This document shows, piece after piece, positions 51,625 to 63,915 of a stretch of DNA of 64,000 nucleotides (within the stretch, counting starts at the first letter, position 1; every line of letters starts with the position of its first letter). The DNA is from Raffaelea ambrosiae. Lineage: Eukaryota > Ascomycota > Sordariomycetes > Ophiostomatales > Ophiostomataceae. The stretch lies in contig PCDI01000003.1 in the NCBI GenBank assembly GCA_002778195.1, positions 1,943,913 through 2,007,912 on the forward strand. Reading direction: 5' to 3'. A model generated the notes under the pieces. It was given only the letters and a program-made list of their open reading frames with translations, did not search any database and was not told the origin of the DNA. The position numbers were made by a program, and so were the translations under genes.

Positions 51625-52314
51625 TGTGGTGGATGGTGAATCTGCAGGAGCTGAAGGCAGAGGGAAGTTGTGTGGAAACCGGAAAGACGACGAAAACAGA
51701 ATGCTGTTGCCAGAATTGAGATAATTCTAGGGCTCCGGATTTACAATTTTTATACAAATTTTCGTACTTGGAGGCACGTATATTATCTAATATTATAAAT
51801 ATATTTTCCTGCTTCGGTGCGTATGCGAGTGTGCGAACTCTATTGCTCTCGTGCGTAACTTTCCAAGACGAGGTGTAAGTCCATGTCAGGTGACCAGGCT
51901 GGTTCGTCATCTTGTAGCCCCACGTGATATTTCCCATACAAAAAACTACATAGTTAGAAAGGTGTGGTGTTTTTGGGAGTCGTTTTGTGGCGGGAGTTAT
52001 GTGGGTTTTTTTCTTTTTTTTCCTTTTTCGATTTTTCCTTGGTTCGGTTTTCTTCTTCTGGTCGGGAGGTAGTTATGATGTTTATTGAAGCTAGCAAAGA
52101 AAACGTCGCAAAGAGAATCTACTCCCCTCCTAGGCCCCCTTCTTCCCACTCTCGTAGCTGTAGTCCACCGCCCACAGACTGTCCCACACGACGCTCCGCT
52201 TCGACGGGCTGTCGGCCGATGCCGCGCTCTCTTCGCGCGGTAGCTGTCGCTGTCGCCGTACACCGGTCTATCACATGCTCACAAGACACGCGCAAAAACG
52301 CCGTTAACTTTGGT
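51625..52314. other. Intergenic region, AT-rich promoter then gene flank
   Basis: Upstream DNA of the F-box-like gene. It is AT-rich around 51740-51960 (ATATTATCTAATATTATAAA) and T-rich near 52010-52035. It continues into the 3' flank of the Atg11 gene. No gene found. Confidence 0.5.
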
Positions 52315-52407
52315 TCATGGCCCTAGCAATGCATCCACAACCGAAGGGGCCGCTTCATCAACAGGGTCGGCGCGTACCTCGGGAGTCTGTTGCGGTTGCG
52401 GTTGCGG

Positions 52408-52442
<35 letters not shown>

Positions 52443-55400
52443 CCGTCGTCGTCTGTTGGGCAGTCTCGTCGTGGGATCCCGTCCGGGTGAGGTCTCGCGT
52501 TGTGCCCGGGGACGTCCCCAAACTGCCTGCTGCTGCTGCCGTCGCCGCCTGTGTTCCCGTGGCCTGCTCCGCCTGCACCAAGGGCGGACTCCTGGCCATC
52601 TCCACCGACCGTCGCCCGCCCGGTGGACTCGTCGCCTGCTCCGGCGACGCCGCCGACCGCAGACTGTTGGTCTCGCTGTTGCCAACCGCGGCAGCGGCCG
52701 ACCCGCGCAGGGCCGCCACGACGGGTCCGGCCGCCGGTCCAGGCCCCGGTGCGCCGCCGCCGACAGGCATGGCCCTGCGCGAGCTCGTGCTCGACCGCCG
52801 GCTCTCGAGACTGCGCGACAGCGTCTTACTCACTCCGTCGATGCCCGACAGCCGGTGCTGGTGGTGGTGGTGGTGGTGGCCGCTGCCCGCGACCAGGCCG
52901 CCGAGCGTGCCGCCCAGGCCCCGGCCGGTCGACGACCCCGTGCGTGCGTGCGTGTGGATGTCCGCCACGGCCTCGACCTTGTTGCCCTCGACCGTGCTCT
53001 TGCCGAGCCCCGGCGTCGACGGCGCGCCCGGCTTGTCCTCCTGCGCGTCGATCAGGTACCACCGCAGGCCGTCCGACAGATCAAACGGATTGTCGTTGTC
53101 GTTGTCCTCCGTGTTGAGCGACTCCGTTTCTCCGCCCGTGGTCTTCTTCGTGCCGCTGCTGCTGGCCGCGGCCGCGGTGGCGGTGGCGGCGGCGGCATCC
53201 CCCCCCAGGCTCTTGCTCAGATCCACCACCTTCTCCTGGACCCGCGAGATCCGCGCCACCAGCCACTCCCGGTTCTGCAGCCGGTGCGCCTCCTGCTCGC
53301 GCAGGAAGTAGTGCGGGAAGCCAATGTTGAACGCCGCCCACGCGCCGTTGGTCTGGTTGCGCGTCGGCAAGAACAGCGCCAGGTCGCCCTCCTTGAAGTG
53401 CTTGAAGGCAATCTTGTCGTGCGCCTCCTTCTGCAGCGCGTGCGCCTTGTCGCGGTAGCTGCGCACGTCCCGCTGCAGCTTGCGCGCAATGTGCTCGACC
53501 TCCTTGACCCGCCGGTACAGCGTCTCGGCCACCGCGTCAATGTCCAGCGAGCCCATCTGCGCCATGTAGGCCGCGTACTTGGCCGCCTCCGTCTCGCCGT
53601 CCGCGCTGTTCATCCAGTACAGAAGATCCAGGTCGGCCGCGCCGCCGCCGTTCTCGGGCGACGCCAGCGCAGAATACGACGAAAACAGGCGCGAACCACC
53701 AAGCCCCCCGGACGACTTGCGCAGCATCGTCGAGGCATCGGTGGGCGTGTGGTCGCTGCTTCCTCCATGGGCATTCCCATTGCTGGCTCCGTTGCTGGCT
53801 CCGTTGCTGGCTCCATTGGCAGCTCCATTGCTGGCGTTTCCGCCGACGCTGGCCCCGGCGTTCCCGCTGATGCTCGCCGAGATGAGCGCCGACCGCTCCG
53901 CCCGCGGCACGCGCTGGATCGACAGCGCCTCGCCGCCCGCCTCGCCGCGCGTCACCGCGAACCCCAGCCGCTCCAGCAGCCGCACCAGCCGGTCGTTCTG
54001 CGTGTACAGCCGCTGCGACAGGTCCTTGGCCCGCAGCGTGCGCGCGTCGAACCGCGCCGACACCGTCGCCAGCGCCGTCTGCGCCTCCTGGTGCCGCTCG
54101 CGGAACAGCCGCAGCTCCTCCTCCAGGCCGCCCACCTGCGACTGCTTGCCCGCCACCTCTTCCGCCAGCCCCTGCACCTTCTTCTCTTCTTCTTCGAGCC
54201 GCCGGCGCAGCGTCTCCGAGCCCGTCTCGCCGTCCGCAATCTGCGCCCGCAGCTGCCGCACCTCGTCGCGCCTGCCGCCCAGCTCGTCCTCGAGGGCGGC
54301 CACCCGCGCCTTGTCTTCGGCCAGGCTCTCGCGCAGGCGCCGGCTGCACGCCTCCTCCTCGGCCAGCCTGGCTTCCGCGGCCGCCACCGCCTCGCGCAGG
54401 CCCTGGTTGGCCGCCTCCGAGCGCGCCAGGTCGGCCTTGACCAGCGCCATGTCGCTGGCCGTCGTCTGCAGCCGCGACAGGCTGTCGGCCAGCTTGCCCG
54501 ACACCGCCTCGATCAGGTCGGCCACGTCCGTGGGGGCCACCTTGTTGGACTTGCTGCTGCTGAGGGTGCCGGACGCGCTGGCCTCGCCCGTGCTGGCCGC
54601 CGCCGCCACCGCCAGCTGGCCGTGCAGGTCGCGGAATGCCTGGACGTGCGTCGCCTCGGCCTCGGCCGCCTTCTGCACCAGCTTGGCGCCCGCCTGCACC
54701 TCCTCCTGGGCCGTCTGCAGCTGCTTCTCCAGCGTCTCCGTCCGCTCGCGCTGGATCTTGGTCTCCTTGCGCAGGAAATCCACCTGGCCCTGGTTCCGGA
54801 GCGCGTCGTCGCGGTACTCCTTGCTGAGCCGCTCGATCTCCGCCTGCAGCGCCTGCATCTTCTCGTCGTACGACGCCTTCTCGTTCTCGCGCGACTCGCC
54901 AAAGTGCTCCATCTCGTCCTCCGTGTCCTCCAGCCGCGCCTGCAGCCGCTTGATCTCCGCCTCGAGCGACTTGCGCTCCTCCGTGAACTCCTTCTTCAGC
55001 GCCTCCAGGTTCTCCAGCAGGTCCTTCTTGGTCGAGTTGGTATCGCTCATTTGCACCAGCAGCTCCGAGCGCTCCAGGCGGCGCTCGGCCAGATCCTTTT
55101 CCAGCCCCGCCGAGCGCTCCTTTTCGGCTGCCAGCTCCGCCTCGAGCTGCTGCGCCCGCTGCGCCATGCGCAGCTCCGTAGCAGCAGAGGCTGCCGCCGC
55201 CGCCGCATCCAGCGACCGCCGATGGTCGTTTGACGACTCGGAGCGGTCGGCCGTCGAAGACGTCTGAAACGGCGAAAACTGGTGCTGGCTGGGCGACGCC
55301 TGGAAGACGCCGCCGATGCTGGCCCGCGACGCCTGGCTCTGCCGGTGCAGCAGGTCCTCGAGTCTGCGCACCCGGCTCTCTGCCGTCTTCAGCTTGCTCT

Positions 55401-57271
55401 CCAGCTTGCCCTTGTCGTCCTGGAGGCTGCGCAGCACGTCGTCGTCCCCGCGGATCAGCAGGCCGCTGCGGCCCAGTGCCGCCTCGTGGACACTGCCGTT
55501 CTTGAAGGCCTTGATCCGCTTTGACTGCTGCTTGGTCGGCGTCTTGAGCTCCGCAATCATCTTGCCAATGTCCTCGATCAGAAAGGCATCGGCCTTTTGC
55601 CGCTGCAGCACGTCGTAGAGATCTTCGAGGTCGGCTCGCGTCACAGCCGGCCACTCGGCCTCCTCGCCCAGCAGGTTGACTTCGAGGCCGGCTACCTGGT
55701 TCTCCGCGGACGATGTCGACGGCGGTCCGTACGCCAGGTTGCCCACCGACTTCTGCCACTTTTTGCGCCGCTTGACCTCCTCGTCGTGGAAGAGCGCCAT
55801 CTCGTTGGCCAGCGTGGACGAGTCCGTCTTCACCTTGTCGAGCCACTCGCGCCGCTTGATGGCCTCGCTCACAAACGACGCGTACACATAGGGGATCTGC
55901 TGCACCAGCCGCAGATAGTCAAAGTGCGCCATGTCCTCTTCGTTGCTCACCGACCCAATCTGCGCCTTCACGTCGCTGCTGAGGCTTGTCAGCTGCGTGA
56001 TGGTGCGCATAAAGTCGACCGACTCGGCCGCCAGCGCGTTGCGCGCCTGCGTCACGAACCGGTACATCTCGTCCATCTCCACGGCCCGGTTCTTGAGGCT
56101 GGGCAGCAGACGCTCCGTATGCGTCGCCGCAATCTTGGACGCCTGCAGCACGTCGCGCGTCGACGACGGCGTGTATTCAAGCGTTGTCTGGTAGTCCGTG
56201 TTGATCTTGTTGGCGACGGCCCGGATGTCCTGCAGCAGCGGCGCCGACTCCACATCCTCCTGTTTCGGCATCCGGTCGACCGCCTCGGAAAAGCTGCCCA
56301 GCACCTTCTCACAGCCCTTGAACAGCTGCGGCGCTGCGCGTTCCAGGTCCGCCAGCTTGGTGTTGAACCGCCGCAGGGCCACCGGCGCCAGCTTGCCCGC
56401 CTTCCTGGCCGTCTCCAAGTCCACCAGGTCTTCCAGCGAGGCCGGTTGTTGTTGCTGCCGCAGCAGCAGTTTGCTCCTGTTCGAAGACGACGCTGCCGCT
56501 GCTGCGTCCTGGCCTGTCATGAACTGTAGCATGGCGGGTGCGATGGGGATACTCCGGGCCAGGTCCAGATACTGCTCCCACTGTCCCACCAGCTGGCTGT
56601 AGTCGGCCTGGGCATCGCCCGTCCACTTCTTGATATCCGTGTATTTGGTCTCGACGCCCTTCACGACCGCCTCGAGGTTGGCCACGGCCGCATCGAGGCA
56701 GTGCATCATCGCGTCCATCTCGTCGTACCGCTCCTGGGCAGCGCCGGACTTGGAGGCGCAGTCGTCAGCCAGCGCCGAGGCCCATTGCTGGCGTGTGTGG
56801 AACAGCTCTTGCCATGCCTCGAGAGATCGCTGGTCGCGCAGTTCGTTGGGCGGGTTGGTCACGGTGAATCGCTTGGGCAGGGGTATCTCGAGGGCAGCCG
56901 TGGCCGCGGCGCCCGCAGCGTTGGTTTGTGTGGTTCGTGCATCGTAGACAAAGAGTTGTTTCTGCAGAAGGGATTAGCCAACGGCCTGGGCAGAGCCACG
57001 CAAGCACACGGGCGACCTACTTCTGTCTGGAACGCAGCTAAGCGCAAAGGCTTGCCCTGCGACGTGAGAGCAATGATGCACTCGGGCGGGATGGACGTCT
57101 GGCGCGTGACGATTGCTCGAAAGTCATCGAGTCTGCGGGGACAGATCATACGTTAGAAGACCCTTCAACAGAGAAACACACACACAGGAGAGCAGCGCCG
57201 TACGAGGTAAACTGCGTAAAGTCCAGCTGCAGTCGTTGGCCCGTATGGGCTATCAACACCTGGTTGGCCAT
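52315..57271 (-). CDS. ATG11: Autophagy scaffold protein Atg11
   Basis: Three exons: 57271-57204, 57132-57021, 56961-52315; introns 57133-57203 (GTACGG, CCGCAG) and 56962-57020 (GTAGGT, CTGCAG); 1608 residues. Atg11 gathers cargo receptors and Atg1 kinase for selective autophagy (mitochondria, peroxisomes). The first two exons give MANQVLIAHTGQRLQLDFTQ and LDDFRAIVTRQTSIPPECII, the conserved ubiquitin-like start. The third has the Atg17-like helical region (KMIAELKTPTKQQSKRIKAF) and then several hundred residues of coiled coil rich in Glu, Arg, Lys and Gln. The C-terminal Atg11 domain contains HFKEGDLALFLPTRNQTNGA and WAAFNIGFPHYFLREQEAHR, ending DNPFDLSDGLRWYLIDAQED. The tail of about 250 residues is disordered. 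An Asn-Gly-Ala-Ser repeat comes from a 12-base repeat near 53790-53835. It is longer than yeast Atg11 but normal for filamentous fungi. Confidence 0.93.
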
Positions 57272-57985
57272 CACGAGACATGGCCTTCAGCTGGACGTGC
57301 TGGTCAGGGTGAGCGCCGCAGAGATGAGGTCGGGCAAGATATATGCTTCGCGACCCAGAGATGCCTACTGCTCAAAGTCCGAGGCAGCTGTGATCGAGTG
57401 TTTGCCTCGTGACAATTGTCGCAGTCGGTGTCTTGCTCACGCTCCTTGATATCTCTTATCGAGGAGGCGAATCAGCTGGCCTGAGACAAAGACGTAGTGT
57501 GTCGGGGCGATCCTGTTGGTTCTCTGCAGCGACGACAACAAAAAAGAGTGTAGTCGATAGAAAGAGAGCCGGCCAGAGTTCGCCGTTGTCCGCTGCCGCC
57601 GTGGAGGTTTTGTGAGGCTGCTGTGTTGCGGTCGCCGGGTCTCCTTGGGCGGTCGTCCAGGGCGTCAAGGCGGCAGAGGCAAGAGACACAAGGCAGCTTG
57701 CAGGCGACTGACGAAAGAGCGCTAGCGTGACCGTTGGCTCGTGACGTTGCAGTGCAATGATTGGCCCCGGCCGACCACTAATATTGGGCCAGCATAGCTC
57801 AGCGCCACAGAACAGCACCTGCACCAGCCACAGGGGTCGCTGGGCTGCTGCGTGATCCTGCCTATTCTCTGTGGCGGCTTGCTGATGCGCATCGTGATCT
57901 TTGCCGTCTTTTAGGAGCTTTCGGAGTCGCGTGCGGCGTGGCCGACCAGAAGCGACGTATTGCTCTCTACGAAACTGCCCGAGAA
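57272..57985. promoter_or_regulatory. Divergent control region, ATG11 and CENP-H-like gene
   Basis: About 700 bases between two divergent core genes. I see no coding exon. A TTTTAGGAG site near 57910 could be a splice acceptor for a leader exon of the CENP-H-like gene. Confidence 0.4.
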
Positions 57986-58807
57986 ATGGCTGCCGTCGAG
58001 CCCCGTGATACGCCCATGGGCGAGGCAGACGCGCCGACTGACGCGACCGACGCGGTGGCCAAGCTTGTTCTCTCAGATGACGAGCAGCGTCTGCTGACAC
58101 TCTACGACCGGCTGAGGGCAGTGCAGCTGGAGATTGCGCTTCTGAAGGCGCGCGAGTCATACGATGGTGGTGAGTGAGGAACGGCGCAGTGACGGGGCAC
58201 GGTGGGCTTGGCGACAAGTGAAGACAAGAAGAAAGGTTTGGCTGTGTCGCAATCTGAACACGAGCGCTAACCTTGGCCAGCTTCTGCTGCCGCGGACATT
58301 GAGTCGGCCCAGAAACAGCTCCTCGAAGCGCGCGGCGCGTATGTGTTGCGCAACGAAGCCGTCGACAGCGTTTTGACCGTCAACCCCGTTCTCAAGGCCG
58401 TCCACCGTGCCACCTACGCGTCCCCCATCGAGCGCGATCTCCTCCCTGTTGTCGAGCATCGCGACGCCACATCGCAGACCGTCGCCCACCAGGCAGCTGA
58501 GCAGCGCGCTGTGCGCGACGCGCGACGCGCTGTCGCGATCGAGAGCCGACAGCTGGAGAGGCAGAACGCCGAGCTGGCTGGACAGGTGCGCGAGCTGGTG
58601 GCGGCAATGGAAACGACTAGCGCTCCCGCAGCGGAAGCAACGGACAAGAAAACGGCGGCCGAGCTAGCGCGGCTCGAGGCTGACGTCAAGGCCAGCCGGC
58701 AGCGGTGGAAGCTGATCAAGGGCGCGGCGAGCGCGATTGTGGCCGGCAGCGGCGTGGACTGGGCGCGGGATGAAGCTCTACGGGATATTGTGCTAGATCC
58801 TGAATGA
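57986..58807 (+). CDS. CENP-H-like kinetochore protein
   Basis: Two exons: 57986-58169 and 58281-58807; intron 58170-58280 (GTGAGT, GGCCAG); 236 residues. CENP-H is a subunit of the inner kinetochore (CCAN). Evidence is the central NPVLKAVHRATYASPIERDL, then LPVVEHRDATSQTVAHQA, a long coiled coil with Arg and Glu heptads, and the C-terminal IKGAASAIVAGSGVDWARDE followed by ALRDIVLDP, as in fungal CENP-H proteins. The frame is open and gene-like upstream of the ATG used here, back to GTG GCC GAC CAG AAG at 57938. That codon sits where a start MADQK would be natural, so the true start may be non-AUG, in an unseen leader exon, or affected by a sequence error. The name is by pattern only. Confidence 0.72.
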
Positions 58808-61800
58808 AGAGGAGGAGGGGGGGGGGAGGAGAAGGAGGAGCTGAACTGTAAAACGACGATGGAAACGACCACGAGCAGGGCACACGCACGTAACCGGTTG
58901 CGCACATCACACGCGGCGGGCTGCCGCAAGATCGCGCGCACATACACAGGCACCTGGGAACAACACCACCCGGGAGCCACTTATTTCCCGGATGCACATC
59001 TACGGGAGTGGCCATGTGGCCGCCGTACGGGAGGAGCACACCACCCTCCATCTTGGTGTGCATGGCCGGCTGGCGGACCAGACCGGCGACCTGCCGAGGC
59101 CACACACAGCGGCCAGCTTTTAGCGAGTGGCCAATCGATCAGGCTGCAGCACGATCTTGCTGCAGGCGGATGGGGCAAACGAAAACAGCACATGCATTTG
59201 GGGAAACTATGTTCTGGATAGCCATTTTTCGCATTGACTTTATTTGCGCTACATTGCACGTACGGCTACGATGGGCGGCATGGATCGCATTCAGCGGACA
59301 AAGAGCACTTAGAACAAAACAACACTTCACCAAAGCTTTTTGCCCATAGTATGTGAGAGGGGAAGTCGCGTTTGGTGGGACGCGTCTTTGTTAAACTTAA
59401 GACAACACGTGACTGGTGATTTGGAGTGTCCTTTTGCGCTGGATCATCCACGCCCAAAACGGCAAACCTCAGAAAATGCGCAGGCCAAAAAAAAAAATCC
59501 AAGACACTGCAAGAAAAAATGGCACCCCATTTTGCCGTCGCACTTTCCCTCCGTATTTTCTGGTGTCTGTGTCCCATTAATTTTTTTTTTTTTTTCGTTT
59601 TTGTTTTTCGACTGATCCCCCCCCCCCCCTGTCCGCCAGCAATTCGTACTATGTGCAGCTATCTTACACAGGCCCAGTCATACAAGAGTGGGCGAATGGT
59701 AGCAGAGAGCTGTGCGAGCTAATCCTGGTCCAGCTGCGCCCGTCCTACGCTGCGCGGGACAGGAGTGCGGACCAGTCCAGGCAGGAGCTCACTCCCCCTT
59801 GCTCCTTCCTTTTCGTTTTGGCTGTCTGCCACCATACTCGCCCGTTTTCCCTTTCCTGCTTTGCCGAGAATAAAAAGTCAGAAAAGGGCGTTAGGTTGTT
59901 TTGGTGAGTGGTGCTGGTGGCTTCTGTGCCGTGGCAGCTGCGAGTGCGCCCATGTATCAAAACAAAATTGGCACACGGTGCCGTGTCTCTGCGGCGCCCC
60001 CCCCTACATAGTACATACATAGTAGTACGAGTAGTAGCATGAGGCATAGTATGGCCCGCCATAATTAGATGCTACCAAGTAGTTGCGATGTGCGCAGGCC
60101 AACCACAGGGCGCCTCTGTTACATGTCAGATACAGCCTATCTGTTTCCATACAAGGACGCCACGCCACGGCTCCTCAAGTTCCCTCAAGTTCTCACCCAC
60201 CACTTCCCCCTTTGTTATGCCTTCCGATAGCGCCGACGAATGTGAAGGACGGACAGCAGAAGAGTGCGTACGCAAGTCGAACTGGGTGGAGCAGGAGCTG
60301 CAGCTTGTTTGCCCCAACTGAGCATGGTCTGCTCTTGCGTGTTGGTCTGATATCTGGCCGGGCCTGAGGCGAGGGTAGCAGCTGCATGAACGCTGGAAGG
60401 CGCGGAGGGCACCCGAGGCAGCCTGCCCATGGCTGCAGGGATGCTCTACTACATTAATTAGTGAGTCTCTTACACTGTATGTACGGTGCTCTTACACATA
60501 ACCATGTTGTTGCTATGTATGGAAGATGTGTTACTCCAGCGATGCGCCTCTGATATCACACCCGGTGTCTGCGGGGCTCTGGAAACTTCTCTCGTTGCGT
60601 CGCCCACGGTGCATGCGGCCTCGATGCAAGAGAACAGCAGCTGTACGATAGGAAAATGCCATGGCTCGTAGTCGGCTCTTCCAGGGAACGAAGTCAACAC
60701 AGATGCTCGCCTGCACCAAGTCCGGATAGCGTGTTTGCTGCACTATGCCCAGTCCAGCAGCAAAATGATGTCAGATAGCCGCATCGGCGCAAGTTCTGCT
60801 GGTCAAGAGCAGAAAGAAGACTGGTAGGGGGCCCATCGAAATGATCCAAATGGGCGGATAATACGGGAGAGTCTGGAGTAAGGGGTGGGCAGCAACGAGC
60901 ACTTCGAAGAGCAGCCAGAGAGCGACAAACAGAGAGAGGGGGAACGCAAAAAGTAGGGGGGATTTGTGAGACGCTAACGCAGGTGGATGTGCTCATTGCG
61001 GTCCACGACGAGAGGCAGGATACAAGAAGGGACAAGAAGAGATGAGTGCAAGTACAGGCGCCGCAGAAATGGGCGGGTGGGTTACCTCGAGTGTGGTACC
61101 TTGGTCAAAGTACCAGTACCTACCAGGTTGGCGAGGGGATACATGCTAGACCTGCAGGAATAAAGTACCGAGAGCGATAGCGGTGCAGGCTTCTTGACCA
61201 CGCCTTGGCAACACAGCCAATCAGAGGCCGCGCTTGGCTTCGCTGTTGACACCTGGGCGGGCATTCCTTGTAAGACAACAATGAGGCCCAGGACCGCCTG
61301 TGGACGGGCTCTTGTTATGGCGCGCAGAATGCGACGAGGAGAGATCGCGACGGAAATGAAGCCGGAGGACAAGGAGGCGAGACGAAGAGAGGACGCGCAG
61401 GAGACGAGCAGCAGAAGCAAGGCGTCTCGCAGTGCCTTGCAATGTGCTAGAACGCCAGCAAGTCAAGCTGCCGCGGCCTATCAAGCTCGCAGTATCTGCA
61501 GCAAAGACCGCGCGAGGGCCAGACGATGTTGAGACGCTGCACGCAATATTTGCGTGGAGAGGGTATGCGCTCCCTCTGGGCAGCTCCTCGACTTCTGCAT
61601 ATTGGCCCGTCGCAGTCACCGTAACACGGCACTCGCTCTGCGCCAGAGTGCTGCTCTAGTCCTGCTACAGACGTCACTTGCTGAGACAGCGCAGTACGTT
61701 CGCCAGCAGCAGAATGGGCGCAAAACGGTATCCGCGAGAGGTACACAGTACAAATTTTTGCTGGCACGCAGTACAAGGGCGCAAGTACTGTACTTGGACA

Positions 61801-62169
61801 AAGTGTCTGAGCGACGGGCAGAGCACGGAGAAATCACACCAGACCAGTCCGTCGCAGCTGCCCGGCCGCACCTCCCCCCCCCCCTAACCTGCGCCAGCCC
61901 TTTTTTTTTAAATCACCCTCTGAATTTTGGGGGGGTTTGCGACCGCCCACCTCCCAGGACCCCAAGGCAGGGCGCCGGCGCTCCTTCCCTCTCTGCGCTC
62001 TCTGGACCCTCTAACTAGGGTCCTGCCTGGCGCACCTGCCCCCGCTACGGTCGCGCCTGCCTCCTGCGCACCCAAACACCCAAACACACGCACACTGGGC
62101 TGGTCGCTCTTTCCTCGCACGCTCACACGCCCCCGCCTTCCCTCCCTTGGACGGCCAGCCAGCCAGCCA

Positions 62170-62208
<39 letters not shown>

Positions 62209-63502
62209 CGCACACGCACGCGCGCGCGCCGCCCACCCCCAGTCCCCTCCCAATCAGCCGCCCATAGTAAAAAGGCGTGGCCCTCTCCCACACACCCGCA
62301 CATACTCTCTCGTCTCTCCCTCCTCTCCTCTCTCTCCTCTCTCTCATCTCTCTCTCATTCTGCACGCAAAATCTCCATACAAAGGCTTCCCCCAGCAAAA
62401 TATCGAGAGCCTCTGCCATCGTCCCATACAAATCCACGCCTCTCTTTACAATCCACAAAAAATCCGTAAGTACTTCGCCCTCCACTGTCGCCTGCTGCAC
62501 TTTACAAGTCACCACGCCGTCCACCACAACAACACGCACTCGTCGTTTGCGACCTCACAGCGCGCTCGTCTGCCACTTGTCTGTCCCAGTGGGCGGATTG
62601 GATTTCGAGTTTGCAGTGCTGTTATCGCGCACTCTTGCGTGTCTCTTGTTTCCTCGTCTCCCCCTGCCTTGTTTGTCTCTCCTGTTCTTTTTGGGGCCCT
62701 TTGGCCAATTCTCGCCTCCTGCGGTCGCGCGCGCGCGTCCCTTTCCCACTTTCCCCTGCCATTCATAGCTTCGCCCGCGTTGCCACTTGGGCGCAACAGC
62801 AAAAAGACGCTCAACAACAAAAAATCGCAAAAGCCTCTTTTTGGTGTTTACAACCGCATCGCGTCGCCAGCACAGCCAAAGCGACTGCGCAGCAACCACC
62901 AACACCACCATGCAGAGAGCGCATCGAGCCTAGGTCAAGCTTTCAATCGACGTTTGCGATTGACAAAAAGACGACCAAAAAGGCGAAATGGGCCAAACTC
63001 AGCCAGTTGCACCAGCGTGAAGAACTGCACAGTTGCGACCGTGCATGAGCTTCGGTTGTTTCTTTTTGCGACAATGATTCTCTTGCAGAGGATGTGAGAG
63101 GGGCTGCATCGCAGCTTGCTCGACTTTCCTAGCAGAAGTGCTGTCCGAGTACGTTCCTGCGGACTCGAGGTGTTGGGAGACTTGCGACGCAACTTCCAGT
63201 GATTTTTGCGGTCGCTCACCCGAGTGCATCTCAGTCTGAGTTGAATATCATTTCAAGTCGCATAGACTGCTGCAAGCTTCTGTGCCGTCGCTCTACACTT
63301 ATTCCCTTCAATGCCTTTCTCAACTCCCACTTGCCCCCCCCCTCCTACCCCCATGTTGAACACAACACGCTCTGCACTTATACATCAACACAACCCAAAC
63401 CAAGAGAGTTCATCGCCTATTCCCAACTCAAAGTGACTCTCAATCTATCGCAACACCATCCAACCAAACGAACTCGCATCTAACATCGCCTTCTAGATCA
63501 AC
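58808..63502. other. Gene-poor region before NHP6, with long leader
   Basis: 4.7 kb with no supportable coding gene. Features seen: a CCAATCAGAGG box at 61217-61227, a (CA)n microsatellite at 62171-62205, and a pyrimidine tract at 62295-62360 that looks like a promoter/transcription-start region for NHP6. A good donor (CCGTAAGT) is at 62465-62472. A typical branch and acceptor (CTAACATCGCCTTCTAG) ends at 63496, seven bases before the NHP6 ATG, so the leader is probably spliced. From 61.9 to 63.4 kb the top strand is strongly C/T-rich. Confidence 0.5.
62171..62205. repeat. (CA)n microsatellite
   Basis: About 17 uninterrupted AC units, then a CGCGCG run at 62220-62230. Non-coding. Confidence 0.95.
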
Positions 63503-63915
63503 ATGCCGAAGGCCGCAGCTAAGAGCAAGACCGGCAAGGTCGAGAAGCGCCGTGGCAAGAAGGACCCCAACGCCCCCAAGCGTGGTCTGTCTGCCTACAT
63601 GTTCTTCGCCAACGAGCAGCGCGAGAACGTCCGTGACGAGAACCCCGGCATCACGTTCGGTATGTAGCATGCGCTCTTCTCTTCTCATGTAGTCCATAGT
63701 GTGATACTCGTGCTAACCCCCCATAGGCCAGGTCGGTAAGATCCTGGGTGAGCGCTGGAAGGCCCTGAACGACAAGCAGCGGACTCCGTATGAGGCCAAG
63801 GCTGCCGCCGACAAGAAGCGCTACGAAGACGAGAAGGCTGCCTACAACGTAAGTCGCCCGTGCAGTTTTTCTAGCCACATGTGAACAATCGAGTACTAAC
63901 ACTGAATAGGCTTAA
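63503..63915 (+). CDS. NHP6: HMG-box non-histone chromosomal protein NHP6
   Basis: Three exons: 63503-63659, 63727-63848 and 63910-63915; introns 63660-63726 (GTATGT, CCATAG) and 63849-63909 (GTAAGT, GAATAG); 94 residues, the family length. NHP6 bends DNA, loosens nucleosomes and works with the FACT complex. A basic Lys/Arg N-tail (MPKAAAKSKTGKVEKRRGKK) leads into the HMG box: KDPNAPKRGLSAYMFFANEQ, ENPGITFGQVGKILGERWKA, QRTPYEAKAAADKKRYEDEK. The last exon has just GCT TAA, the codon for the final Ala and the stop. The tiny terminal exon gives the family's usual ending, and reading through the intron instead would add several unrelated residues. Confidence 0.95.

Noticed and set aside
52390..55233. 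947-codon plus-strand frame opposite ATG11
   Set aside because: Arg/Leu-rich shadow of a coiled-coil gene; no motif, and it starts inside a simple GTC repeat.
61900..62300. Open frames rich in Pro/Thr/His near the CA repeat
   Set aside because: Generated by the (CA)n microsatellite and C-rich leader DNA; no conserved pattern.
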